6,039 nucleotides of DNA, from assembly GCA_009843725.1 (NCBI GenBank), contig VYCX01000386.1, positions 8,883 through 14,921 on the forward strand, given 5' to 3'. A program made the translations under genes and the position numbers. The notes beneath the pieces are model-generated. The model was not told the DNA's origin, made no database searches, and saw only the letters and a list, made by a program, of their open reading frames with translations. Below are positions 1 through 5,851 of the stretch, piece after piece (position 1 is the first letter of the stretch; each line of letters opens with the position of its first letter). The DNA is from Boseongicola sp. SB0675_bin_26 (GTDB taxonomy: Bacteria; Pseudomonadota; Alphaproteobacteria; Rhodobacterales; Rhodobacteraceae).

Positions 1-1300
1 CGTAGCCATAGTTGATGATGGTCATGACCCACTCCTCGAGAGCCAGCTGGATCTCGAACAGCACCCTGTCCTCGACGCCGTTGCGGTCCGCGAAGGCGGC
101 AACCTCCCGGGCGAGCAGCTCAATCTGGGAGCTGTCGTTCCTGATGACAAGGCTGAGCGCCCTGTCCGGATCGGCGATTGCGACTTCCGGCAGCCTTTCG
201 ATGCGCACTTCCGGCTGGGCGCCGCCGGCGACGATCGCACGCATGGCGGCGACGTCGATGACCGGCTCCACCGAGAGCTGTGCGCTCTTCGGGGGCCAGG
301 ATTCCCGGGGATCCTTCAGGATGAGCCCCTTTATCTGCCGGAACAGGTCCTCGACCAACGGCATCCGGCGTACTGCACTGAGCGCCCTCTCCTTGCCCCG
401 CAGGTGCATGTGCCGATAGAGCGTATTGAACGGCACGCCGCCGCTACCTATGCCGGGCACGTCCATGAGAGTGTCGGGGCCGTCGGCCGGCAGGTTCGCC
501 GCGCGATGCAGTTCCGCCAGGGTTTCGGACCGGATGCAGCGCTCGTCAATGTTGCCGCCGATCCTGTAGAGCGCGGCCAGGATCGCGAAATAGCCCGGGT
601 GCGGGGGCTGGGTGAAGCTCCAGCGGGGTCGCGCGGTGTCGGTCAGGTAGCGGGGCTCGCCAGCCTTGTGTTCGCGACCAAGGATCGCGTTTCGATGGGG
701 AAAACGGCCGAAGGAGAGCAGGACTTCCGAGTGCTCGATGAAAGCCCTGATGAAGGACCAGCCGACATACTGGCTGATCCGACGACGGCCAGACGGGACG
801 GCGGCCACGAGGTCGGCGCTCCAGCGGATGGCCCTGCTGACACAGAGCTCCTGCACCTCCAGCTCCTCGGAGTGGGACAAGGACACGTAGACCCAGAACC
901 GCTCCATGACGTTGCATTCGGCCATGTCCAGATCCGCGTCGCACAGGGACCTGGCCATGGGCCCGGTGACAGGATCGTTCGCGTATGCCAGCGGAGTACC
1001 CCGGTAGACGCAGCGCGGGAACTGGTCGAGGACAATGATCTTCGCCAGCGTCCCCATCGTGGTCTCCCATTCCCGCCCGGCGAAGAAGCTGTCAAAGCCT
1101 TCCAAGTGGATCCGCTCGCACCAGTGGCGCTGCACGTTGAAGAAGTCCCGGTCTTCGGCGCTTCGGGCGAAGGGGCCGATTCTCCACTTCAGCATCCGTT
1201 CCCGCCAGCCGTCCCGGCTGGCCCCGCCAACCGACCTCATCGGCCCCATCCAGAAGTCAAGAACCGCTTCGGGTGTCTTTGGCAGAATTGTCGTCATCAT
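1..1300 (-). CDS. DUF924 domain protein fused to an RsbW-like ATPase domain (partial, runs off left edge)
   Basis: The frame is open for 433 codons from ATG at 1300 to the window edge, with no stop. Residues about 8-230 are a full DUF924 domain: AVLDFWMG near the start, LDQFPR at 91-96, HSEE at 143-146 and FGRFPHRN at 197-204, followed by LGRE. These are the conserved blocks of that family, whose biochemical role is unknown. Residues about 231-381 match nothing I recognise. From about residue 382 the sequence (LSLVIRND, then AREVAAFADRNG) resembles the first strand and helix of RsbW/HATPase_c_2 anti-sigma kinases. It ends at the window edge in ALEEWVMTIINYGY (residues 420-433), which fits the N-box with E422/E423 and N430. 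DUF924 proteins are usually about 180-200 residues, so a fusion of this length is unusual. No signal peptide or membrane segment is visible, so it is probably cytosolic. DUF924 is secure; the ATPase call rests on about 50 residues. Confidence 0.88.
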   Translation of the reverse strand, partial: MMTTILPKTPEAVLDFWMGPMRSVGGASRDGWRERMLKWRIGPFARSAEDRDFFNVQRHWCERIHLEGFDSFFAGREWETTMGTLAKIIVLDQFPRCVYRGTPLAYANDPVTGPMARSLCDADLDMAECNVMERFWVYVSLSHSEELEVQELCVSRAIRWSADLVAAVPSGRRRISQYVGWSFIRAFIEHSEVLLSFGRFPHRNAILGREHKAGEPRYLTDTARPRWSFTQPPHPGYFAILAALYRIGGNIDERCIRSETLAELHRAANLPADGPDTLMDVPGIGSGGVPFNTLYRHMHLRGKERALSAVRRMPLVEDLFRQIKGLILKDPRESWPPKSAQLSVEPVIDVAAMRAIVAGGAQPEVRIERLPEVAIADPDRALSLVIRNDSSQIELLAREVAAFADRNGVEDRVLFEIQLALEEWVMTIINYGY

Positions 1301-1303
1301 GGT

Positions 1304-1309
1304 CTCCTT
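1304..1309 (-). promoter_or_regulatory. Ribosome binding site of the DUF924-ATPase gene
   Basis: The minus strand reads AAGGAG here. It lies 3 bases before the ATG at 1300 and 6 bases before the second in-frame ATG at 1297. The second spacing is closer to optimal, so translation may begin at 1297; the proteins differ only by one Met. Confidence 0.7.
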
Positions 1310-1529
1310 GCTCGCGACTGCGGATAAAGCTCGCGGCGCCGGGATGCGGGCCTGCGGCTCCGCGGCACCCTTTCCGATTGAGGTCGCCGGACGGTTGCCG
1401 GAGACCGTCCCAGCCAGACGCTCCGCTTCGTCCCGGCTCCGGTTTCCTGGATGAACGCCGTCGAGGGCTTCCTTTCCAGGCTCTCGGAGTGGAGGCTGGA
1501 AATAGGTGGTGCTCGACTCGATTGCCGGG

Positions 1530-1565
1530 CCAGTCGTGATCAGGAGCTCCATCACCAGTCACGAT
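1530..1565. repeat. Operator-like cluster of direct and inverted repeats
   Basis: CCAGTC occurs at 1530-1535 and 1555-1560, giving 11-base direct repeats CCAGTCGTGAT / CCAGTCACGAT that differ at two positions. Between them, GTGAT at 1536-1540 pairs with ATCAC at 1551-1555 around the palindromic core GGAGCTCC at 1543-1550. It lies about 230 bp upstream of the DUF924-ATPase start. A regulator-binding role is inference only. Confidence 0.25.
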
Positions 1566-1581
1566 GCCAACGACGCCCGCC

Positions 1582-1609
1582 CGCCCCAAGGGAGAGGAAA
1601 GCTGGGGCG
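1582..1609 (-). terminator. Candidate transcription terminator hairpin after the 4-TM gene
   Basis: CGCCCCA at 1582-1588 pairs perfectly with TGGGGCG at 1603-1609 around a 14-base loop. It sits 59 bases beyond the stop of the 4-TM membrane-protein gene on the minus strand. There is no T-run after the stem, so intrinsic termination is only a possibility. Confidence 0.3.
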
Positions 1610-1668
1610 TCACTTGAAATCGTGGAGAGGAAGGCACCGGAAGCTCTGGGAAACGGCATCCAGGCCAG

Positions 1669-2139
1669 TCAGCGGAACTGACCGTAGCGGCCGGCGACTT
1701 TCCAGCAGACGAGCAGAAGGGCCATGTAGGTGCCGTGTTCCAGCAGTTCGGCCCGATCGCCGGCGACGACGTCGAACGCCGAAAAGCCCGTGAAGGTGAC
1801 CGCCGAAACCACGAAGGCAGCCGTCAGCAGGTGAGGCCGTGCAAGCGCGGCCAGAAACAGCGCTCCGGCGACAGCCTCCCACAGAAACGCAAAATGCAGC
1901 ACGGGACCGGTCAGGCCCGTCGGCAGGCCCATGTCGGCGAAGTACGGTCCGAACTGGGCGCCGCGGTCCTTGCCGTGCCAGGTGAAGAGTCCGAGGTCGG
2001 TCCCGTTGAGCACCTTGTCGGCGGCATTCATGGCCCAGAAGAGCCCCCAATGGACGATCACCGTCGCGGCCAACGGGCTACGCCTCACCATTCCGGTCAA
2101 CGCTTCGCGACGGCGGGTCGGGTCTGTCATTGCTGTCAT
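1669..2139 (-). CDS. Small four-helix membrane protein of unknown function
   Basis: The product is 156 residues. ATG at 2139 is supported by GGAGG five bases upstream; a second Met (codon 4) has no such site. A basic N-terminus (RRR at 9-11, RR at 19-20) precedes helix 1 at about 22-40. A polar loop (41-76, containing FTWHGKDRGAQFGPYFADMGLP) follows. Helices 2-4 lie at about 77-100, 103-126 and 133-149. The positive-inside rule puts the N-terminus in the cytoplasm. The four-helix layout and length recall DoxX/MauE-like membrane proteins, but I see no redox cysteine pair: the only Cys is residue 145, in helix 4. I therefore do not assign a family. The gene begins 21 bp after the LRR pseudogene ends on the same strand, so they may once have been co-transcribed. 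Real gene: high confidence. Function: unknown. Confidence 0.85.
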   Translation of the reverse strand: MTAMTDPTRRREALTGMVRRSPLAATVIVHWGLFWAMNAADKVLNGTDLGLFTWHGKDRGAQFGPYFADMGLPTGLTGPVLHFAFLWEAVAGALFLAALARPHLLTAAFVVSAVTFTGFSAFDVVAGDRAELLEHGTYMALLLVCWKVAGRYGQFR

Positions 2140-2160
2140 GGCGTCCTCCGGTCGCTCAGT

Positions 2161-2820
2161 TCAATTCCATGGGGTGCAGGCGAGGTCGGCTGGTCGGATC
2201 CAGTTGTCGTGCAGGCTCTCGCCGAGCATCCATCCCCGCGTTGGTCGCCATACCCAGCTTCCACGCACGTCACGGTGCAGCCGTGCGCGGCTGAGCCAGA
2301 GTCGTCGAAGCGCGTCGAAATTCTTGCCGCAGCGGTCGATCTGTCTGTCCCCCGAGTCAATTGCTCACGAGCCCGAAGACAGGGCGGTCAGCCCGTTCGA
2401 CGTAAGCGAGAGCTCGGTGACCGATGAAATCCCGTCGAAGACTCCCACCGGCAGGTCGGGCGGGTCCGATCCCGCCTCGGGCCTGAGAAGCGTGCCAAGG
2501 TCAAGCCGCTTCAGGCCGCTCAGCGCGGTGAAGTCCCCGGCGTTGAGGGCAACGACGCGCGCGAACTCCGGGATGTCCAGCGTGTCCAGCGCCTCGATCA
2601 GCGCGAGCATTGCGGCCGTGATGTCGTCGCAAGGCACGTACTCGCCGCGGATCAGCCGAATTGCGGCCTGGATCTCGTCATTCACCTCACGGCTGTGGTC
2701 GCAAACGCTGACGAAGTCCGACGTCCGGGCCAGGGCGGCAGCGCCGACCGGAACCAGCGAGCCGCAAACGCAAAGCGCCAGCGCGGCCACCGCCGCGAGG
2801 GAGAGACCCGGGAACTACAT
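2161..2820 (-). pseudogene. Leucine-rich-repeat secreted protein gene, apparently broken by two nonsense codons
   Basis: One frame runs from ATG at 2818-2820 to TGA at 2161-2163, interrupted by TAG at codon 2 (2815-2817) and TGA at 2365-2367. Ignoring the TAG, the N-terminus reads as a signal peptide, FPGLSLAAVAALALCVCG on to GAAALA, then a capping region with two cysteines (VCDHS and VPCDD). LRR units follow: ALNAGDFTALSGLKRLDL, then LPVGVFDGISSVTELSLTSNGLTAL. The motif GDFtaLsgL..LdL then lPvGvFdGi is typical of bacterial surface LRR proteins. Past the second stop the same frame gives NFDALRRLWLSRARL, also LRR-like, which suggests the TGA is an acquired stop. The part between the stops (2365-2790) can be read as a 141-residue protein from GTG, but that start lacks both a basic n-region and a clear ribosome site. 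A short expressed LRR protein is therefore the weaker alternative. No strong Shine-Dalgarno precedes the ATG either. Confidence 0.6.
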
Positions 2821-3113
2821 GCAGGTCAGCTCAAGTCGGGGCGCTCTGCCGATTGACCTTGCACCCGGCGGGCCGGCCGCCAGAGGCGATGTCGCCCGCA
2901 GGCGGCGCTCTGCCGCCCGAACCGCACGCAGGAGCGACGACTCGCAAGGCGCGCGTGTCACCGAAAACGGGCACCCGCCAGACCGCTCCTGGAACTTCCT
3001 GCGAAAACCGCATTGTCACGTTTCCCTGCACGAAACTCTCCCTCAATTCAGACCTGAAGCAGCCAGGGGCATCGCGAATGGCAGCCACAGAATCTGCGAC
3101 CAAATATGTTCGA
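2821..3113. other. Upstream region of the LRR remnant, GC-rich, no recognisable gene
   Basis: The segment contains a 12-base direct repeat (GGCGCTCTGCCG at 2840-2851 and 2904-2915), a 6-bp perfect inverted repeat GGCGGC/GCCGCC at 2901-2906 and 2912-2917, and a small hairpin GGCGA/TCGCC just before it. A minus-strand open frame (2831-3130, from TTG) spans it but has no ribosome site and no family resemblance. Composition falls sharply at the right end, where the AT-rich island starts. Confidence 0.5.
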
Positions 3114-3143
3114 ATTATCTGTTTTGGCAAGTTAAATTTGCAA
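3114..3143 (-). promoter_or_regulatory. Candidate sigma-70-type promoter reading left
   Basis: On the minus strand TTGCAA (3138-3143) is followed after 18 bases by GATAAT (3114-3119, five of six to TATAAT). It points toward the LRR remnant about 290 bp away. The -35 box lies inside the 3130-3154 inverted repeat. TTGCAA is its own reverse complement and also stands 15 bases ahead of CATAAT (3159-3164) on the plus strand, so a divergent weak promoter toward the FkbM remnant is conceivable. AT-rich DNA often gives such matches by chance. Confidence 0.3.
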
Positions 3144-3154
3144 AAAATTTAACT
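3130..3154. repeat. Perfect 10-bp inverted repeat
   Basis: AGTTAAATTT at 3130-3139 and AAATTTAACT at 3145-3154 are exact reverse complements around the five-base centre GCAAA. No T-run follows outside the stem on either strand, so an operator is as likely as a terminator. Confidence 0.7.
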
Positions 3155-3169
3155 GAGACATAATGTCTC
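3155..3169. repeat. Perfect 7-bp palindrome abutting the 10-bp inverted repeat
   Basis: GAGACATAATGTCTC reads as GAGACAT and ATGTCTC around a single central A. The short spacing and directly adjacent position suit a dimeric regulator site better than an RNA hairpin. It covers a CATAAT hexamer that could act as a plus-strand -10 box. Confidence 0.6.
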
Positions 3170-3339
3170 CTCATAACTGTTCAAAAAAATGTTTTAATCA
3201 TGACGTTTTTATTACTAATTATGCCTTTAGCATGACATAGCGGATCGGCAACTCCTGCGGCGGTCAGCGCGTGCCGGGAAAGATGGTAAAGGCGGGCCAT
3301 GTGACGGCGCAGCGAAGCCGCGTGGGACATTGCCGGAAC

Positions 3340-3836
3340 TTGGAAACTGCGGGCGGAGAAGCCCCCTTCTGGCGCGGCGGCACTTCGAGGTCCGCGAGAG
3401 CAATCTAGGAGCGTCGCGGGTCACGGACGGAGCTGGCGACACGACAATCGAAGTGAGAACGCTCAACAGTTTTGCGGACGAACTGCCGTTGAATGAGGTG
3501 ACCTTTGTCAAAATCGATGTGGAGGGACACGAGGACAAGGTGATCACGGGTGCCTTGGAATTTCTATGCACGGCGAAGCCGATCATTGCGCCGGAGGGTT
3601 GGTACGCGACCGACCCAAGGAAAGGCGACCGCGTGTCTGCACTTCTCGACGGCGTAGGCTATCGACACTATTTCGCGCTCACGGATCGGCCTCCTTCCAG
3701 GAGCCGGACGTTGCATGCATGCCTTCCGAAGCCAATGCGGAGAAAGAGACCATTGCGCCTCGAACGGATTGACACTTTGAACTGGGCTAACCACGATATT
3801 GCCATTGCCTCAATGACTAACTTCTTGGGCGATTAA
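3340..3836 (+). pseudogene. FkbM-family methyltransferase, C-terminal remnant with a frameshift
   Basis: The main frame (open from TTG at 3330 to TAA at 3834-3836) gives SNLGASRV, then IEVRTLNSFADE, then VTFVKIDVEGHEDKVITGALEFL (KIDVEGHE coded at 3510-3533) and KPIIAPEGWY. This is the C-terminal half of the FkbM SAM-dependent methyltransferase domain, which in other proteins O-methylates sugars or polyketides. The 29 residues before SNLGASRV in this frame do not look like the family. The neighbouring frame, ending at TAG 3406-3408, gives GGEAPFWRGGTS, which fits the expected strand before NLGASRV. One base therefore seems to have been lost near 3388-3402. The glycine-rich SAM-binding N-terminal half is absent, and upstream DNA is the AT-rich island. 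The TTG start has no ribosome site. The family is secure; loss of function is strongly inferred. Confidence 0.72.
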
Positions 3837-4520
3837 GGACCGTTTTCGACCAGTGAAAGTGAAGCCAAGGCTTCGATTCACCGAGTGGAAACATTGAACT
3901 CAAGGTGTGCTACATGCTCGCTCTGTTCCGGTTTGCGTCCAGGGATTCGATTCACGAGTCCAGAAATGTCGACTCGCTTCGCAGTTGCTTCGGGACCATT
4001 TGGCCAAGACCTCCGATTAACTCATCGTGGACCCGGTCTGTAAACGCCCCGCAATTGCTGCGGGCAAGGCAGAACCCGCTTCTCGCCGGATGGGAAAGAG
4101 GCCGGGCGCATAGCAACGGTTCCCCGACGGGGACGTCACGTGCACGGTGGCGGCCATTTGCTCCGGCGGTCACCCGGGCCCCATACCCCTTCTTGCGGCC
4201 CTCGTCGTTCAAGAGCCGCGTCGGCCGGGTCGCACGGCGGCCCCTCGCCGCTTCGCGAGCACGCAATTCGGCGTCCGCTGACGTTCGAAGTCCGGCACGG
4301 CGGGCACTGACCGTGGTGAGGTTCATCCGTGGTGCCCGCATGTGCGAGGCACGGGCGGGACGGCATTCGGTGAACCACATAATGCACGAAGTTGAATTCC
4401 GCGAGCTCCGACGCGGTTGCAATGCCGCGCGAGCCGGATGCAAGGTTCGCAGAAAAGCCAGTGAATGCATGGCGTGGACACCCTTCCCAAGGCGATCCGG
4501 CGTCGAAGGCACGAATCATG
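3837..4520. other. Long region with no recognisable gene
   Basis: Open frames of 260 codons (plus, 3905-4687) and 186 codons (minus, 3952-4512) cross this GC-rich stretch. Their products are arginine-, alanine- and serine-rich without domain-like blocks, the plus frame runs antisense into the secreted-protein gene, and neither has a ribosome site. Visible structures are short hairpins: CCCGCA/TGCGGG at 4048-4064 and TCCCC/GGGGA near 4120-4135. A ten-base direct repeat TTCGATTCAC occurs at 3872-3881 and 3946-3955. I see no tRNA and no transposase motif. It may be heavily decayed coding sequence. Confidence 0.5.
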
Positions 4521-4544
4521 GCCGGGCAGGAGACCCTGCCCGGC
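4521..4544 (-). terminator. Strong hairpin after the secreted-protein gene
   Basis: GCCGGGCAGG (4521-4530) and CCTGCCCGGC (4535-4544) are exact reverse complements around the four-base loop AGAC. The hairpin begins 10 bases beyond the stop at 4555-4557, the usual place for an intrinsic terminator. On the minus strand the stem is followed by CATGATTCG rather than a T-run, so it may act mainly as an mRNA 3' stabiliser or a weak terminator. Confidence 0.65.
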
Positions 4545-4554
4545 ACGTCTGGTT

Positions 4555-4941
4555 TCAGAATTCGAAGAGAGTCGAGTACTTTACCGACATGGAATCTGCG
4601 TCTACCAGCGAAAGAAAGCCCACGGTTCGAGGATCTTCAATGAAACGCGGCAGGGCGGCTTCGGCGGCCTCAAGCGTTTCCCAGTAGACGACCTCGACCC
4701 AGGAGCCGTCATCGTTGCGTGCCAGATGGCGGGCGACGAAACCGTCATACTCTTCCAGGATGGGGTCGACAGCCAGCGTTTCACGCAGAAAGTCGTTCGG
4801 GTCGGCGCCTTCAACAAGTCTGAAATGCATGTATTCGACGGTCGAAGCCTCGTTGATCGGCTTTTCGTCCGCCAGTGCTCCGACGATGGCCATTACCGAA
4901 ATGATAGCTGACAGGACGAACGTATCGAAGGCTTTTTTCAT
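4555..4941 (-). CDS. Secreted small protein with a predicted dimeric alpha/beta-barrel (ABM-like) fold
   Basis: The product is 128 residues from ATG at 4941, eight bases after AGGAGA. The frame opens earlier (5001), but those 20 residues have no ribosome site and would bury the signal peptide. Residues 1-24 form a classical Sec signal: KK at 2-3, a hydrophobic core, and an ALA cleavage site before D25. The mature part fits a beta-alpha-beta-beta-alpha-beta ferredoxin-like unit: strand 34-43 (TVEYMHFRLV), helix 49-65, strands 67-77 and 80-89 (SWVEVVYWET), amphipathic helix 90-103, strand 117-128. This order and size match the ABM/dimeric alpha-beta-barrel superfamily, whose members are mostly cytosolic monooxygenases, heme-degrading enzymes or structural relatives. 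I see no heme- or cofactor-binding signature, so no enzyme activity is assigned. An exported version would act in the periplasm or outside the cell. Fold assignment is inference from pattern; gene reality is well supported. Confidence 0.85.
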   Translation of the reverse strand: MKKAFDTFVLSAIISVMAIVGALADEKPINEASTVEYMHFRLVEGADPNDFLRETLAVDPILEEYDGFVARHLARNDDGSWVEVVYWETLEAAEAALPRFIEDPRTVGFLSLVDADSMSVKYSTLFEF

Positions 4942-4949
4942 GAGTCTAG

Positions 4950-4955
4950 TCTCCT
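4950..4955 (-). promoter_or_regulatory. Ribosome binding site that fixes the start of the secreted protein
   Basis: The minus strand reads AGGAGA, eight bases ahead of the ATG at 4941. This supports the signal-peptide start over the longer open frame beginning at 5001. Confidence 0.75.
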
Positions 4956-4974
4956 GATGGATTGACGAAGAGGA

Positions 4975-5012
4975 GACCAGCGCCCTGACGCAGGCACGCA
5001 AGAGCGCTGGTC
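4975..5012 (-). repeat. 9-bp inverted repeat in the leader of the secreted-protein gene
   Basis: GACCAGCGC (4975-4983) and GCGCTGGTC (5004-5012) are exact reverse complements around a 20-base loop. On the minus strand the stem ends 33 bases before the ATG and is followed by the pyrimidine-rich run TCCTCTTCG. It could be a terminator closing transcription from the right, a leader attenuator, or a two-half-site operator; the sequence does not decide. Confidence 0.55.
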
Positions 5013-5851
5013 CGTGAAATGATCGGAAGGTAATGGAGGAATCCTATCACGGTTGTGCACACAACGGCGCAAACATAGAAGAACGGCAACGATGGGAGGT
5101 ACGCCGCATCGGCCCGACGATGTCCCGCAAAATGGAAGCCATCCGGCTGCCCAAGTTTCAAACTTCCGCCACAACGGAGACCGAAGGGCGGGTTGGTGAA
5201 GCTTGCCAGGGAGGTTGAAAACCAGCATGCCATCGGATCAATCCTGACACGATTGACCTCGCGCAAACCGTCCGTTCTTCCTGCCTCAAGCCGGTCGATG
5301 GTCCTTTGCAGGACCTCGGCAGTGATCGCCCTCCGCATACGTATTGCGGTGACGCTATCGGTTGTACGGAGCCTGGCTGGAAAGGTCACGTGCCTCGTCT
5401 GCCTGCAAGCGGTTTCATGCCCCACCCGATGGCAGGGGTGTCCTTCAAATGACGTACGGGTGAACGGCTGGAGCCAGCAACTGAGAAATGTTCATCTCAC
5501 AAGTGAACCTCAGAAAGAGACATGGTTGTCCTTGCGAATAAGGCCTCGGCGAGTGTCGTTCCCAATCGGCCAATTGCAAAGGAGGCGCTCCGCAGAATGA
5601 ATAGAATTGGGTCCGGAAAGCGTTGCGGGGCAGAAGTCAAATCGGAAACGTCCTTGCAAGGCGTCGGCATTCAAGTTCGCTCATTTTGACCATTGAAACG
5701 CTCTACTCCGCTGAAATTGCCAAGCCCACTTGACCGCTTCCGCCCCGCCTTGTGGAAAATCCGGTCTCAGCAGCTGCGTTTGCTGAAGTGCCCGAGACTT
5801 GGCGGCCAATCACGCAATTCTGTACTGAAGCAATCATTCCAATGCGGCTGA
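5013..5851. other. Gene-poor region, no confident feature
   Basis: GC content is visibly lower than on the left side of the window. A minus-strand open frame (4946-5425) contains a plausible-looking block, RRAITAEVLQRTIDRLEAGRTDGLREVNRVRI, around 5230-5340. The rest of that frame is not protein-like and I recognise no family, so it may be a decayed gene. A 30-codon plus-strand ORF (5597-5689, MNRIGSGKRCG at its start) follows a perfect AAAGGAGG at 5578-5585, but the 11-base spacing is long and nothing supports expression. No RNA gene was seen. Confidence 0.45.
5052..5065. repeat. 14-bp palindrome upstream of the secreted-protein gene
   Basis: GTTGTGCACACAAC has 6-bp arms GTTGTG and CACAAC around CA. 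It lies about 110 bp before the ATG at 4941, a position suited to a regulator site. No convincing -35/-10 pair was found beside it. Confidence 0.3.

Larger units (their letters stand above)
1301..1668. other. Intergenic spacer without a recognisable gene
   Basis: This 368-bp stretch separates the 4-TM gene from the DUF924-ATPase gene, both on the minus strand. Open frames cross it on both strands, but none has a family-like sequence or a convincing start. It should contain the promoter of the DUF924-ATPase gene. I see no clear -35/-10 pair, but it does hold the repeat cluster at 1530-1565 and the hairpin at 1582-1609. Confidence 0.6.
3121..3240. other. AT-rich island between the LRR and FkbM remnants
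   Basis: Only 33 of these 120 bases are G or C, in a window that is otherwise clearly GC-rich. The island holds two abutting inverted repeats and A/T homopolymer runs near 3182-3189 and 3204-3210. It ends abruptly at about 3240. It could be a regulatory region, a segment of transferred DNA, or a recombination junction. No gene fits within it. Confidence 0.6.

Noticed and set aside
404..1327. 307-codon plus-strand open frame
   Set aside because: It is codon-aligned antisense to the DUF924-ATPase gene, so its lack of stops follows from that gene's GC-rich codon use. No family resemblance.
2136..2360. Minus-strand 74-codon frame overlapping the 4-TM start by ATGA
   Set aside because: The overlap is tempting as translational coupling, but the start is TTG without a Shine-Dalgarno and the product is not protein-like. 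The neighbouring frame carries LRR-like sequence instead.
1931..3163. 410-codon plus-strand open frame
   Set aside because: It lies antisense to the 4-TM gene and the LRR remnant, is Ser/Arg/Ala-rich with no domain blocks, and has no ribosome site.
3872..3955. TTCGATTCAC repeated at 3872 and 3946, resembling a tRNA T-arm
   Set aside because: No acceptor stem, anticodon arm or CCA context around either copy. Two ten-base matches are not enough for a repeat element.
3905..4687. 260-codon plus-strand frame and its 186-codon minus-strand counterpart
   Set aside because: Compositionally biased products without motifs, both strands open together as expected in GC-rich DNA; the plus frame overlaps the secreted-protein gene in antisense.
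4946..5425. 159-codon minus-strand frame
   Set aside because: One block looks protein-like, but the remainder does not, it has no good start and it runs through the leader hairpin. Kept only as a possible decayed gene in the region entry.
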